A DNA stretch of 64,000 nt from the NCBI RefSeq assembly GCF_027943255.1, contig NC_072896.1:117707879-117771878 (forward strand). The letters are read 5' to 3'. The first letter of the stretch is position 1, and every line of letters starts with the position of its first letter. This stretch comes from Anastrepha obliqua (taxonomy: Eukaryota; Arthropoda; Insecta; Diptera; Tephritidae). Under the pieces are notes generated by a model. The model was not told where the DNA came from. It did no database searches and was given only the letters and a program-made list of their open reading frames with translations. Positions 54,160 to 64,000 of the stretch are shown piece after piece. Both the position numbers and the translations under genes were made by a program.

Positions 54160-55440
54160 GGACTATGAATAAGTTCGTGCGGTTTTACAACAGATGGCGT
54201 AACTTGATTATTATTCCATCGATCCACATTTCCAAACATTCATTGGAGAGCTACTGTCGTAAGGCACAAATGTCAGTATAAGTTTTTTATTTGAAGCGTA
54301 AACAACAATATTTTTACCACACTTGAAAATGTCGAATTTCGTGCCAAATAATGTGTTTTTGCGGGGAATTCTTCTTCATTATTTTAATATGAAGAAAAAA
54401 GCAGCCGAAAGTCATCGTATCTTGGTGGAAGTTTATGGTGAGCATGCTCTAGCTGAGCGAACGTGCCAGAAGTGGTTTGCACGCTTTAAAAGTGGTGATT
54501 TTGGCTTGGAAGACGAAGAACGCGAGGGTGCGCCGCCAAAGTTCATGGATACCGAATTGGAGGAATTGCTCGATCAAGATCCGGCTCAAACGCAAGAAGA
54601 GGTTGCAAAAACTTTGGGAGTTGATCAATCAACCATTTCCAAACGTTTAAAAGCCATGGGAATGATCCGAAAGGTAGGCCATTGGGTGCCGTATGAATTG
54701 AAGGCAAGAGACGTTGAACGCCGTTTTATGGCATGCGAACAACTGCTTCAACGGCACAAAAGAAAGGGTTTTTTGCATCGAATTGTGACTGGCGATGAAA
54801 AGTGGGTCCATTACGATAATCCAAAACGTCGGGCAACGTATGGATACCCTGGCCATGCTTCAACATCGACGTCGGCGCAGAATATTCATGGCCTGAAGGT
54901 TATGCTGTGTATCTGGTGGGACCAGCTGGGTGTTGTGTATTATGAGCTACTGAAACCGAATGAAACGATTACGGGGGATGTCTACCGACGACAATTGATG
55001 CGTTTGAGCCGAGCACTGCGAGAAAAACGGCCGCAATACGCCGATAGACACGACAAAGTTATTTTGCAACATGACAATGCTCGGCCACATGTTGCACAAG
55101 TGGTCAAAACATACTTAGAAACGCTCAAATGGGATGTCCTACCCCACCCGCCGTATAGTCCAGACCTTGCGCCATCCGATTACTATCTCTTCCGATCGAT
55201 GCAACATGGCCTGGCTGACCAGCACTTCCGTAATTACGATGAAGTCAAAAAATGGATCGATTCGTGGATTGCGGCAAAACCGACCGAATTTTTCACAAAG
55301 GGAATCCGTGAATTGCCAGAAAGATGGGAAAAAGTAGTAGTAAGCGATGGACAATACTTTGAATATTAAATTTGTAACCATTTTACGTCAATAAAGTTTC
55401 AAATTTCGAAAAAAAAACCGCACGAACTTATTCATAGTCC
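54160..55440 (+). mobile_element. Full-length mariner element
   Basis: Perfect 27-base inverted repeats (54160-54186 and 55414-55440) beginning GGACTATGAATAAG. Length is 1281 bp, normal for mariner. TA precedes the left end (54158-54159), but the right flank reads AT, so a clean TA duplication is not seen. A single open transposase gene and a short poly-A-like run inside the right repeat complete it. Together with the undamaged gene, the identical ends indicate a young insertion. It abuts the truncated end of a LINE. Confidence 0.92.
54329..55369 (+). CDS. Mariner transposase (DD34D), apparently intact
   Basis: 346 residues from ATG 54329; an open frame starts 6 bases earlier at a TTG, but the ATG gives the usual mariner start MSNFVPN. 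N-terminal helix-turn-helix region (about 8-110) with KKKAAESHRILVEVYGEHAL, CQKWFARFKSGDFGLED and LGVDQSTISKRLKAMG; linker motif WVPYEL; catalytic domain with VTGDEKWVHYDN (first Asp), VILQHDNARPHVA (second) and YSPDLAPSDYYLFRSM (third). There are 34 residues between the second and third Asp, the mariner DD34D signature. No stop or frameshift. Cut-and-paste transposition at TA in the nucleus is known for the family; activity here is an inference. Subfamily not assigned. Confidence 0.95.
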   Translation: MSNFVPNNVFLRGILLHYFNMKKKAAESHRILVEVYGEHALAERTCQKWFARFKSGDFGLEDEEREGAPPKFMDTELEELLDQDPAQTQEEVAKTLGVDQSTISKRLKAMGMIRKVGHWVPYELKARDVERRFMACEQLLQRHKRKGFLHRIVTGDEKWVHYDNPKRRATYGYPGHASTSTSAQNIHGLKVMLCIWWDQLGVVYYELLKPNETITGDVYRRQLMRLSRALREKRPQYADRHDKVILQHDNARPHVAQVVKTYLETLKWDVLPHPPYSPDLAPSDYYLFRSMQHGLADQHFRNYDEVKKWIDSWIAAKPTEFFTKGIRELPERWEKVVVSDGQYFEY

Positions 55441-57060
55441 ATTCCAATCGCGTTTTGTCTGTTTTCTGTTTTATACGTATTTTCTGACGATCTAGCAACG
55501 CCTACGCATTTGCATATTTATACGAGGAAGTTAGTATATTTACACAAAGGTAGGCGAGCTGCAAAAGGCTAGCAGCCAACGATGAACTTCACTAATATTG
55601 CTTTCGACTGAGCAAATACAAATGTCCATAGGTATGTCGGCAACTAATTTCACCAAAGTAAATAAAACACCCACCAATGTAATCATTCAATATATGCCCT
55701 TACGTATGGCTGCGCATGTATTGCAATGCATGTGTGTATGTATGAATATGCGATTGCATTTGGGAAACGCTGACTGACCGAAAATTCACAGCAATAGCGC
55801 GTACTAACTAACTGTAGCTATGCGCACCCATATGAGATTCCCCACCCACACCCACACCAAGACCAACACTCGTTCCTCTTCCTTCGCATCAACCCTCACA
55901 ACGCTGCTGGACGTGCCCGGCCAATGGTCAGCCGGCATTTGCATACGCAATCAAATCGGAAACAGCGGCGAATATAAACACAAACTCCAACAAAAAGCAA
56001 ACACAAATACAAACAAATAAGTGGCGCGCAAGTCAAAGGCGTGATTGTGTGCTGTCGATCGAAGAGAGTGAGGGCGGCTATTGGGGCGCAGTATGACCAG
56101 CACGCAGGTTAATAAAGTGACCGCGTTATATGGGCGTTTGCATGTACACTTGTATGTGTGTTGGCGACTCTCTGTGCACGCGTGTGGTCATATCAAGCTC
56201 ACACCTGATGCCATTTAAATATTTGCGTATTTACTGATGACGCGCGCGCTGTCAGCATCAAAGGTTTCGCACACGCTCCCGACCTCATCTACGAATGCAA
56301 CTTTTGCGCGGTCAATGCGCGCCAGGCGGCTTCGCGCCGCTACACCTATGTATGCATGAATCGAAATGAATATTCGCTGACTTTGAGCTGTTTCAATTTA
56401 AAATTGCGCTGCATCAACACAAAATTTGATACAATAAAAGTTGGTTGATGAAAGAGGAGTAGCGGGCTGATGATGAGTGGCGCAGCCGTCACATACTCAC
56501 TCGGCGTTAGGTGCGTTGAATTGTAATTGTTTATACAGCGCGGGGTGCCGATGGTTTTGGTGGTGGATTTGAGTCATCTTATCGACGCGTGAGTGTGTTT
56601 TGCTATATTTTTTAGTACTCTTACACTAATCTTTGTTTTTGTTTGTACGTATTACTATTTTTGTTTTTAGTGGTTGTTTGCTTTGATTTCCCACGGAAGT
56701 GGCGTCCATTTGCATAGCCTATGGCCATCAGCTTTGTGGCGTTTTAAATACACATTCCCGTTTTTGATTGAAAGGTCACGTGGTCGCTGGGTGGTAGCTG
56801 GTCAAATGGCATTGCGTGTCTCGGCGTGTGGTTGGCGCATTTGCATACTTCGAAAAGTTATTATTTCGATTTTCATTTACACCTTTTTCACCGCACATGG
56901 ATTACCGAATTAGAAGTAAAGTACAGCTGATATATTGGAATGTTGTCAAGTTCTTTGATCTCTTTGTCACTTAAAAGGAAGCCGAGCGAAAGTAGGCAGT
57001 GTGATTCACATATCAAACCCACTCTTAATCAGGGGAGTAATTGAGTAATTGCAGCTGAAT
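55441..57060. other. No gene recognised
   Basis: Moderately GC-richer than average in 55800-56350, with short-lived open frames (55820-56020, 56674-56913) lacking motifs. It may be host non-coding DNA. Confidence 0.45.
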
Positions 57061-57065
57061 AAGTT

Positions 57066-58520
57066 TTTTTTTGTTTTTTGGCGTTAAGATTGTGTTAAAA
57101 ATGTCTGCGTACAATATAGTAACCGTCGACCATAAACATCACTCCCTTTCTCTCATATTTTTTCCTCAACCCCGTGACTGCTTCCGCATTGCTTCGAGGT
57201 AGATGGCTAAGACGGCGCCCTAAGAAGGACACTTACTTACTCAGCCTGCGTCCAAGGTCGCCTGTTTTCAAAAACATATGATTAATGCCCTTCAGCATAA
57301 GTTTCCATTTCATGCTTCTTTTCTCGGACATTATTATTTCCTCCATTATTTCTTCAGGTGTAAATACACCAATAACTCGTTGCAGAGCTGTTCTCTCTGT
57401 ATTCCACCTCTCGCATTTGAATAAGGTGTGCTCCGCATCATCATACTCAGTACCTCCATAAATGCAATTTGGTAGGTGCACCTTTCCCAAAACCTGCGTG
57501 AGGTAATAGCTAACCTCACCGTGCTTTCCTTTTACCCACTTTTTTAAATCGGAAATTAGTCTCGCTGTCCATCTACCATACTGCTCAGAGTTCCATTCCA
57601 AAGTGTGGGCGTTTGAATTCTAATGTCATAAAAGCATGGTCCTGAAATTCCAGGATTTTTGCCTCCCATCTCCTTTCGCACTCTTATGCCAGAAGATCTA
57701 TCAGTGTAGGGGCAGTTCCGCTGATAACTAAAACCGTTGCTTCTGATACAGTTCTGTATGAAGAAGCCACTCTGATTGTGCAGCGTTTTTCGCCGGCATT
57801 TAACCCTTAGCGAATCTGCCCATATTTCGCATCCGTATAGAAAAATCGAGTTCCTCGTGTCCATTAAAAGTTTTCACTTGTTCTGTGTTGGACCTCCAAG
57901 GTTTGCCTTGAGCTTACTTAACATGCCGCGTATTTTGGCAGCTCTTGTGGCAGCATGATTTATGTGCAACCAATAAGTTAATCTTGCGTCTAATTGCACT
58001 CCTATTTGACCATTCTTTGTGTCGATAAAGTGGCTCCGAATACTTGTATATCTACTTCTAATGGGATACGTCTGTTGGTTAGAAGGATTAGCTCTGTATT
58101 CTTTGTTGCCGATTTTACTACGTGGTCCTCTAACCATGTCTGCACTCGGATCATCACTTGATTGAACTTCCTTTCGGCTCCGTCAGTATTTCGAGCAGTT
58201 ATTTCAGCTGCAATGTCGTCTGCGTATCCAACTAGATTCACATCCTCAGGCATCTCCATTCGAAGAATTTCATCGTAGCGTATGTAAATTCTAAAGTTCA
58301 AATCCGCAATGTTTTCAGCCTCTTTTGACGTTACTCTTACGTCTAATTCCTGAGGCGTCATTTTCTCTGTTTCATTGACCGTCTTTAATTTCGCTATGGT
58401 TGGCAATGAACCGCTCACAAGAGCCATATTCACCATTTTTAGTGGCGAGCGAAGCAGTCGTGGTTTTCTTACGAAAGGGCTCCGCTCTAAATCTCCATCA
58501 TTAATAGATGTGTTTTTTCC
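57066..58520 (-). mobile_element. R1-clade LINE with central deletion
   Basis: Minus strand. The 3' end is a T-run (57066-57080) with UTR as at 18077. RT blocks: RYDEILRMEMPEDVNLVGYA followed by DDIAAEI (YADD), VQTWLEDHVVKSATKNTELI, NRRIPLEVDIQVFGATLS, VQLDARLTYWLHINHAATRA, LYGCEIWADSLRVKCRRKT, YGGTEYDDAEHTLFKCERW. Upstream, RSPFVRKPRLLRSPLKMVNM joins directly to ELDVRVTSKEAENIADLNFR, apparently ORF1 N-terminal sequence fused by deletion to the RT. The endonuclease and half of the RT are missing. Confidence 0.78.
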
Positions 58521-59060
58521 TTAATTGTATCCATACTTTTTATTTAACCCGCGCATCGTGTGCAGGGGAGCGAGCCGAAATAATCAAGAGCAGGTGTACC
58601 CTCGGGCACAATACGCCTACACCAGGAGGCCTGACCTACGTTTTACCAGTACCAATCCCAGAAAACACGGACGGGCTGGCGCTCGCAGGCTACTACTCTT
58701 TCGCCCAATGAACACTTCCTGACCAGGGACCAAGGCGGCTGGTTACTGATATACACCGGAGCTAACACATCGGCAGAGCGAACTCACATCACCACTTTGA
58801 GGCCGCAGGTGCAAAGCCATAGCGACCTTACCATGGACTCCCAGTGCGACCCATTGCGTAACGGTAATGCTTTTTAGGTAAACAGGCGCATGTAACATGG
58901 TGAACAGACACTGACGAATCCACCGTTCAATATGGGAACAGATTTGCTGGATTTTGTCACCTAGATTTCTAACTAACTCTTACAGTGTCGCTGAAGCGAG
59001 ACACATTTTCACTAGGGTCCGCGGAGTCGTCGCATACGTCACCTCCTTGAGGGCTGAATA
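58521..59060 (-). other. Possible R1-type LINE 5' UTR (GC-rich)
   Basis: GC-richer than its surroundings, lying 5' (minus sense) of the putative ORF1 start. Short plus-strand open frames here lack motifs. The assignment to the LINE rests on position and base composition only. Confidence 0.35.
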
Positions 59061-60870
59061 ATGAGCATGAAACCTGACATGCTGGTGTAAAAACTATTTT
59101 AATTCGAGGTTGTCTGCACCACGCATTGTTTGCCTAAATAATTAAGGTACATGAAGTACTTTGTTGCATAAGCCAAGCTGGCCATCTTCTGGGCCTCTTT
59201 TCCCTTTTTTGTGTGGCAGCCGAGTAGTCGTAGAACGAGCATAAATAAAACCGATTTTTAAATTTTTGAAAGTCGACACCAACGGCAGACACTGGGTTTC
59301 CAACCAAAGGCGGAGGAAAACTCCAATTCCCTTCTCCCGTGTATTCAAGCATCAAAGTCAAAGTTTTCAACAGAAAAATGAGTTGGAATAAGCATTTTGT
59401 TTGCCATATCTGGCAGTGCCTTTAAGCCCACCAATTCAAACCCAAATGCATTACACCACATTTTCATTCGCTACCCGCAAAAATTAGCTCAATTTCAACC
59501 CATTTGATTTTCTAAGTACTTTTGTACACAAACCTCATTTAATTACATAAATTTTTAATAATATTCCCCAATCATTTTCTGCTAACTTTCACCCGAAAAG
59601 TAACAAACACGTTTACGGCGTACGCAGCAAATTAACTCAAAAATTAACAACAACAACACAATTATGACAAAAATTTCATTTCATTATCAACTGTATAAGA
59701 AATTTTTAATTCGACCGCCAAAATACCAAAAAAACAAATCTAAACAAGTGCAAGTGGAAATGAAAATGAAAATGCAGAAATCTCCAAGGACTTTAGCGTC
59801 GTGGCAAATCAAAGGCATAAACGGGTGTTGAATTACACAGTCACATGACTGCTTAAAAATAGCTGAGAAATATCCTTTCACTTTCACGTCCCCTTTCAAC
59901 AGCAACTACTCAGCCTCTTCACGCTACTTTTTTGTTTTTATTTTTTTCATATTTATTTTACTCATTACGTCTGCTGTTAAGGCTTTACTTTAATTTCATT
60001 TTACGATTTAACTTTACACCTGCCAGCATGGGAAAAGGTATTCAACGCCAAGTGGCTCAAGTTCAATTAAATCCTTTTGCAGCCTTTTGACGCACTTAAG
60101 TGCCACTTGGACAAGGCAGCAACTTTACCGAAGAGAGCTGAGTATGAGCACCACACCACAGCTAATGAGAGGTTTGCTATTTTCCCTGCAATATTTTGGT
60201 AATTCTTTGTGACTTTGCACTGTCCATGGCCTTTTGCTTAATTCCATGTATTTTGTGTTATGTTTTTCAGTTTCAAGAGTTGGTCGCTTTATTTACAACT
60301 ATTCGAATGCTTTGTGTGAGGTGTTTCACTTCAAACCAAAATCTTCGTGTAATCGGATAAGGTAATTGGAGGCTTTGTCTAGACATTAAATGGACAAATA
60401 AATATTGTTCTTCTTCGACTCTCGCAAAGCGTAATAAAAGGCGGGAGGAAAAAGCGATTCGTGTATTTGTATGAGTTACTAAGTTGCTGTGATGCTCAAT
60501 GAGAGTAAAAAAAAAACTCGCACGTCAGGTAGTGAAAGTCCATCTGATAAACCGACTACAAAGTGGAGCAAAATTAATCATCCTTTTTTCTTTTTTTTTA
60601 ATTTCAAACCACGCTCTTGGCAAGGGAAAGTGTTCTTAGATTACTTCGTTAGGATGTGAACTTGGTTCCTGTGCTCTGAAACAGGATTTACTTCTGGTTT
60701 TTGGTTTTCAATTCAGGATTGTGGACAAACTTTTCAGCTAAGAGATGGCAAATCATCAACTTTTTTGTTTTTGCATAACTCTTTTTACTAAATAAAAATT
60801 GTTATTTTGAGTGATGGAAATCTTTTTTTTATAATTTAGGCGCTTCATTGCTTGTCTTTTGTATACTTTG
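59061..60870. other. No gene recognised
   Basis: AT-rich; no motif-bearing open frame or shared repeat. Confidence 0.45.
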
Positions 60871-60872
60871 TA

Positions 60873-61130
60873 AAGGATGGTTAAGTTTTAAGGGCCGGTG
60901 TTGATTTTGAATAAACTACAATTTGTTTAGTGCGCGATAAGCATTTCGATTTGAATGCCCGTTTTCATAATAAGCCCGAATAACTTTAACGCGTTGCTCG
61001 ATTATGTATCTTTCCATGGTTAAAATTGAATTAGTCTGACATTGAAAAATGTCAAATCAAATGCCGAAAAAAATTTGACGTTTAGGAGTGGTCCACATTC
61101 AATATCGGCCCTTGACATTTAACCACCCTT
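60873..61130 (-). mobile_element. Small mariner-type element, deletion form 3
   Basis: TA at 60871-60872 and 61131-61132; inverted ends AAGGATGGTTAAGTTTTAAG and (right, complemented) AAGGGTGGTTAAATGTCAAG. On the minus strand it keeps the 5' leader and start of the transposase (MERYIIEQRVKVIRAYYENG, then HSNRNAYRA) and then jumps straight to the 3' end. The shortest of the three at 258 bp. Confidence 0.86.
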
Positions 61131-61319
61131 TATTAAGTTTATGCTCGTTGTCAAGGTGACATTTCAAACTAAAAAAATGCGTTTGCTGTTTCTCATTTGT
61201 CACATTCAGCTGTGAGTTTCAGGGTGGTAAGAATGGTGTATCTTACAGTTTTTCGTTGATAAAGGCAAAAACGCAGTGAAACTGTGACGGTGAATGGTGT
61301 TTATGGTGCCGGTACTAAA

Positions 61320-61412
61320 AATAAATAAATAATTGGCGTATACACTTTTGTTAGGTGTTTAGCCGAGCTCCTCCTCCCATTTTGTGATGTGCATTTTGAT
61401 GCCATTACTCTA
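61320..61412 (-). mobile_element. tRNA-derived SINE, copy 7, 3' end only
   Basis: AAATAAATAAATAATTGGCG, GGTGTTTAGCCGAGCTCCTC and TGTGATGTGCATTTTGATG match the 3' third of the family in antisense. The head is missing. Confidence 0.75.
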
Positions 61413-61423
61413 ACATCTAATTA

Positions 61424-61590
61424 CGTGCAATTTTCCGTTCAAGAATTTTTGATGTTAAAGAAAATGTCGAAAATATCACAGAAATAATCGAAGTTGACCG
61501 GCACGTTAGCAGGCATTGCATCGCCCAGGAGCTAAAGATCGACCATAAAACAGTTTTAAGCCATTAGGGCAAAAATTGTACGCAAAAATA
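61424..61590 (+). pseudogene. Mariner transposase N-terminal fragment
   Basis: Reads RPVQEFFDVKENVENITEII, VDRHVSRHCIAQELKIDHKT, VLSH, stop. IAQELKIDHKTVLSH is the second helix-turn-helix of mariner transposases (usual form IAEELGIDHKTVL). It is a family distinct from the intact mariner at 54160. No inverted repeats or catalytic domain. Confidence 0.7.
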
Positions 61591-61916
61591 ATGGGTTTCT
61601 TTCTTCTTAAAACACTTTCTAAGGATTCACAATTTATACTTATATTGATTGAATGAATGTAGAAAATAGCTCTACTTTGAACTACTCTACCTATTCTGCT
61701 TTCTTCCATCTTGGTGAAAATGGATGTTTTTCACGATGCTGGTCATATTTTGGGAAAGTTTGGTTTTCAGATAAGATCCGATGAGGTGATTTTAGGATTA
61801 TTTTAGGGTTATATTCTTCAGAAGACGTATCAGCGAAGACGTAGGCATGGTTCGGCAAATTGGTTAAGGTTTCTTAACATACCCCACAGTATAAAATTAT
61901 TTACACTGGCATAAGG

Positions 61917-63002
61917 TAAGTAGCCCGGTGTGATGGGTTAAAAAAATCGAATTTTTTTACATTTTCGGAAGAAAAACATCTTAAAGATATACTGTAAAAA
62001 TTTCAAACAGAAACTTTATTTATTTTTAAAGTTATAGCTAAAATAAGAGTGTGTATGAAAGCGTGTGACACGCCAGCAGCAGCTGCTCTGAACACCCAAA
62101 ATAACAACGGAAATTTTAATCACTGTGTATGGCATTTTGCTCCGAAGCATACTTTTACTGGGAAAAACGTTCTAGAAATTGCTACTTATACCGCCGCTTG
62201 CATCTTTAATGAGGGTTTCCTACCTGTACTCAAGGTTTTGGAGACAATGGGCGTTACATTAGGACAAACAGTCAGGGACTACGGTGACGATGTTGACAAT
62301 GCACGGATTTTGAGGGCAGAGAAAACTGCAGAAGCCAACTGTAAAGAGGCCAGAACTTTACGTAGGGCTCTAAAAGCTGCTGAAAATGGCAACTTTGAGG
62401 AAACGGAAGGGCTGCTCTATGCACCAGGCATAGCTGATTATAGTAAATATACTTTTTTTATGAAAAATCTATTGTCGAAACTTTAAACGCGTTTTTCTCA
62501 AAACCATGTTTTCAAAATTTCGGGGAATCACTAACTAAAACTATTCAACCGATTTGGCTAAAAATTTACCACGTTATTCTAGACACACATTTCTAGATCC
62601 CGGGCCTTTAAAACATTTAATTTTTTAATAATAAACTATTTAATTTAAACAATTTGTGAAGAAAAAAAATTAGATTTTGAGAAGTTTTTTCACAAGTCCG
62701 CCATTTCGTTTTTGTGTTTTTATTTTTGTGTATATTTTAGGTTCGGGACCTAAAATAAAGTCTACAGAATAATAATCTCTTTGAATTTTTCCCCCGAACC
62801 AACTCATCTTTTTTTAAGGACTCCACTTTGACGTCAAAAATTTTAAGCAAATTAATATAAAATTAGCTTTAAAAAAATTGTTTATATACTTCAAAACACC
62901 AATAAAAATATGTAAAAACTTTAAAACGATCGCATTTTATTTTCTTTTTAAAAAAGATTCATGAAAAAACATCGAAATTTCGGTCGTTACACCGGACTAC
63001 TA
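61917..63002 (+). mobile_element. Inverted-repeat element with Mutator/Kolobok-like gene remnant
   Basis: The left end GTAGCCCGGTGTGATG (61919-61934) is inverted at the right (CGTTACACCGGACTAC, 62985-63000): 13 of 16 positions agree. The element is about 1.1 kb, far shorter than an autonomous element, and holds only a C-terminal transposase segment. No target duplication is obvious. It shares a block with the TTAA-flanked element at 8392-8937. Confidence 0.65.
62049..62486 (+). pseudogene. C-terminus of Mutator/Kolobok-like transposase
   Basis: A 145-residue open frame: CVWHFAPKHTFTGKNVLEIA, TYTAACIFNEGFLPVLKVLE, GVTLGQTVRDYGDDVDNARI, LRAEKTAEANCKEARTLRR, EGLLYAPGIADYS, stop. It resembles the C-terminal part of large insect and cnidarian proteins annotated as Mutator-like transposases (blocks APKT.F.G...IA, FNDG, LLYG.GIAD), as I recall them; superfamily uncertain. 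The catalytic region upstream is deleted, so the start is probably not a natural one. The frame itself is undamaged. Confidence 0.6.
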
Positions 63003-64000
63003 CCATAAACAGTGAATATATTTATTATTACACTACTATGTTATTTATAAACTTTTGACATGGAATGTATTTATCTCTCTTTTTTCTCTAAAATACATAC
63101 ATACTTGTTATAAGAACGTAAAGAACTAAACTAAAAAAAATTAAGATTAAATGAATTCCTATTTTCAATTATTTCGGTGGTTTCAGTGATGTCTCCTTTA
63201 GCCTTCCAATTGTGGTATTGCTTTGCTATCACAAAAAAAATTATAGTTCCACTTATACCAACTTATATGGGAGCACGTATTCTGAAACCTTTTTGCAATT
63301 CAATAGCTATCTGCAAACGACCTTAGTAGCATCTATCCCTTTCTTTGTTATAAATTCTACAAGATTTTTGCCGAAAATACTTGCGGCCGACTTTGAGGTC
63401 GTTTTAAACTAACCGCAGGTGTTGCATTTATTTGGGGCTTTGCATTAATTATGATATTGCAATAGTGGCAGTAGTAATATGCATTAATACACACACACAC
63501 ACACATACATACATACAAATATGTATATATTAGTGTGTGAGTTGTAATAACTGCTACCCTGCGTCTGTTTGCATAGGAAAACTATTTGCCACACTTGCGA
63601 CCATGGCCAGGCCAACTCCGTGGAACTGAATTTCAAGTGTGTATGCACACCTATACCTAGTTACACATAGATACATATATGTATGTTTGAAAATATATAT
63701 ATATATTTGATATTATAGGTGTAAGTCCGCTGCAATGCGGGCAAATGCCATTAGAAGAAGCCGTTGCTGCCCAGTTTATTTGGGGCTACCTTCCTTTGGT
63801 TGATTGCATTCTACCTTTCCCGATGGCTACGTGCTGGGCGTGAGCTGCATAGCAGCCAAAGCGGAAGTAAAACTCGCTCCCATACATACGCATATTTGAG
63901 CATATTTGTGCATAGCAATTCTTAGGTATATCCACCGAGTACACCTAAATATGTGCGCTTACTTGTGACTGCAACGAACTTTGCTGCATACATGCAGGCG
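63003..64000. other. No gene; AC and AT microsatellites
   Basis: (AC)n at about 63489-63506 and (AT)n at about 63690-63705. The open frame at 63212-63412 has no motif. 63717-63880 is less AT-rich but not recognised. Confidence 0.45.

Noticed and set aside
55820..56020. 66-residue open frame starting at ATG
   Set aside because: Thr/Asn/Lys-rich simple sequence with no recognisable domain.
1..64000. LTR retrotransposon or integrated virus
   Set aside because: No long direct repeats, protease, integrase, gag or envelope-like sequence was seen; every RT here reads as non-LTR.

Overview
This looks like repeat-rich intergenic or intronic DNA from an insect, most likely a higher dipteran and probably a tephritid fruit fly. 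That is an inference from the repeats: jockey-, R1- and LOA/I-type LINEs, piggyBac, mariner and DD41D (rosa-type) elements, a Helitron, and AT-rich DNA with TATG/ACAT microsatellites. I found no host gene, rRNA gene, true tRNA gene, LTR retrotransposon, virus-derived gene or CRISPR array. Almost everything recognisable is a transposable element (TE), usually broken and often nested.

Layout. 1-5 kb: a possible LINE 3' UTR, a SINE, and a 5'-truncated jockey-type LINE (738-4969, target-site duplication TTTGACA) split by a Helitron (1620-3745) holding a ~125 bp tandem array. 5.7-9 kb: a second jockey LINE (- strand) interrupted by the 5' end of another LINE, then a SINE and a TTAA-flanked non-autonomous element. 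11.2-15.3 kb: a DNA transposon with >100 bp inverted repeats (11250-12933) whose gene is interrupted by a SINE, then a dead piggyBac gene and another SINE. 15.3-24.7 kb: LINE fragments and a DD41D element remnant. 25.6-29.7 kb: the longest LINE copy (endonuclease, reverse transcriptase, RNase H, poly-A), lacking ORF1 and the YADD core. 29.7-42.7 kb: more LINE debris, a second DD41D element and a SINE. 46.5-55.4 kb: a LINE with a (GAA)n tail, two small mariner-type deletion elements, RNase H LINE fragments, and a full-length mariner (54160-55440) with an apparently intact 346-residue transposase. 57-63 kb: an R1-type LINE with its centre deleted, a third small mariner-type element, a mariner N-terminal fragment, and a 1.1 kb inverted-repeat element encoding the C-terminus of a Mutator/Kolobok-like transposase.

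How the parts relate. The tRNA-headed SINE (seven copies) ends in the same arrangement as the (GAA)n-tailed LINE: CTCGGCCAAA, a small stem-loop, then CGCGCCAATT. This suggests the SINE is mobilised by that LINE. The TTAA element at 8.4-8.9 kb shares a block with the element at 61.9-63.0 kb, so it is probably a relative. The three small mariner-type elements share terminal repeats and TA target sites but have lost different internal parts. The full-length mariner is the only element here whose gene still looks able to make a working enzyme.
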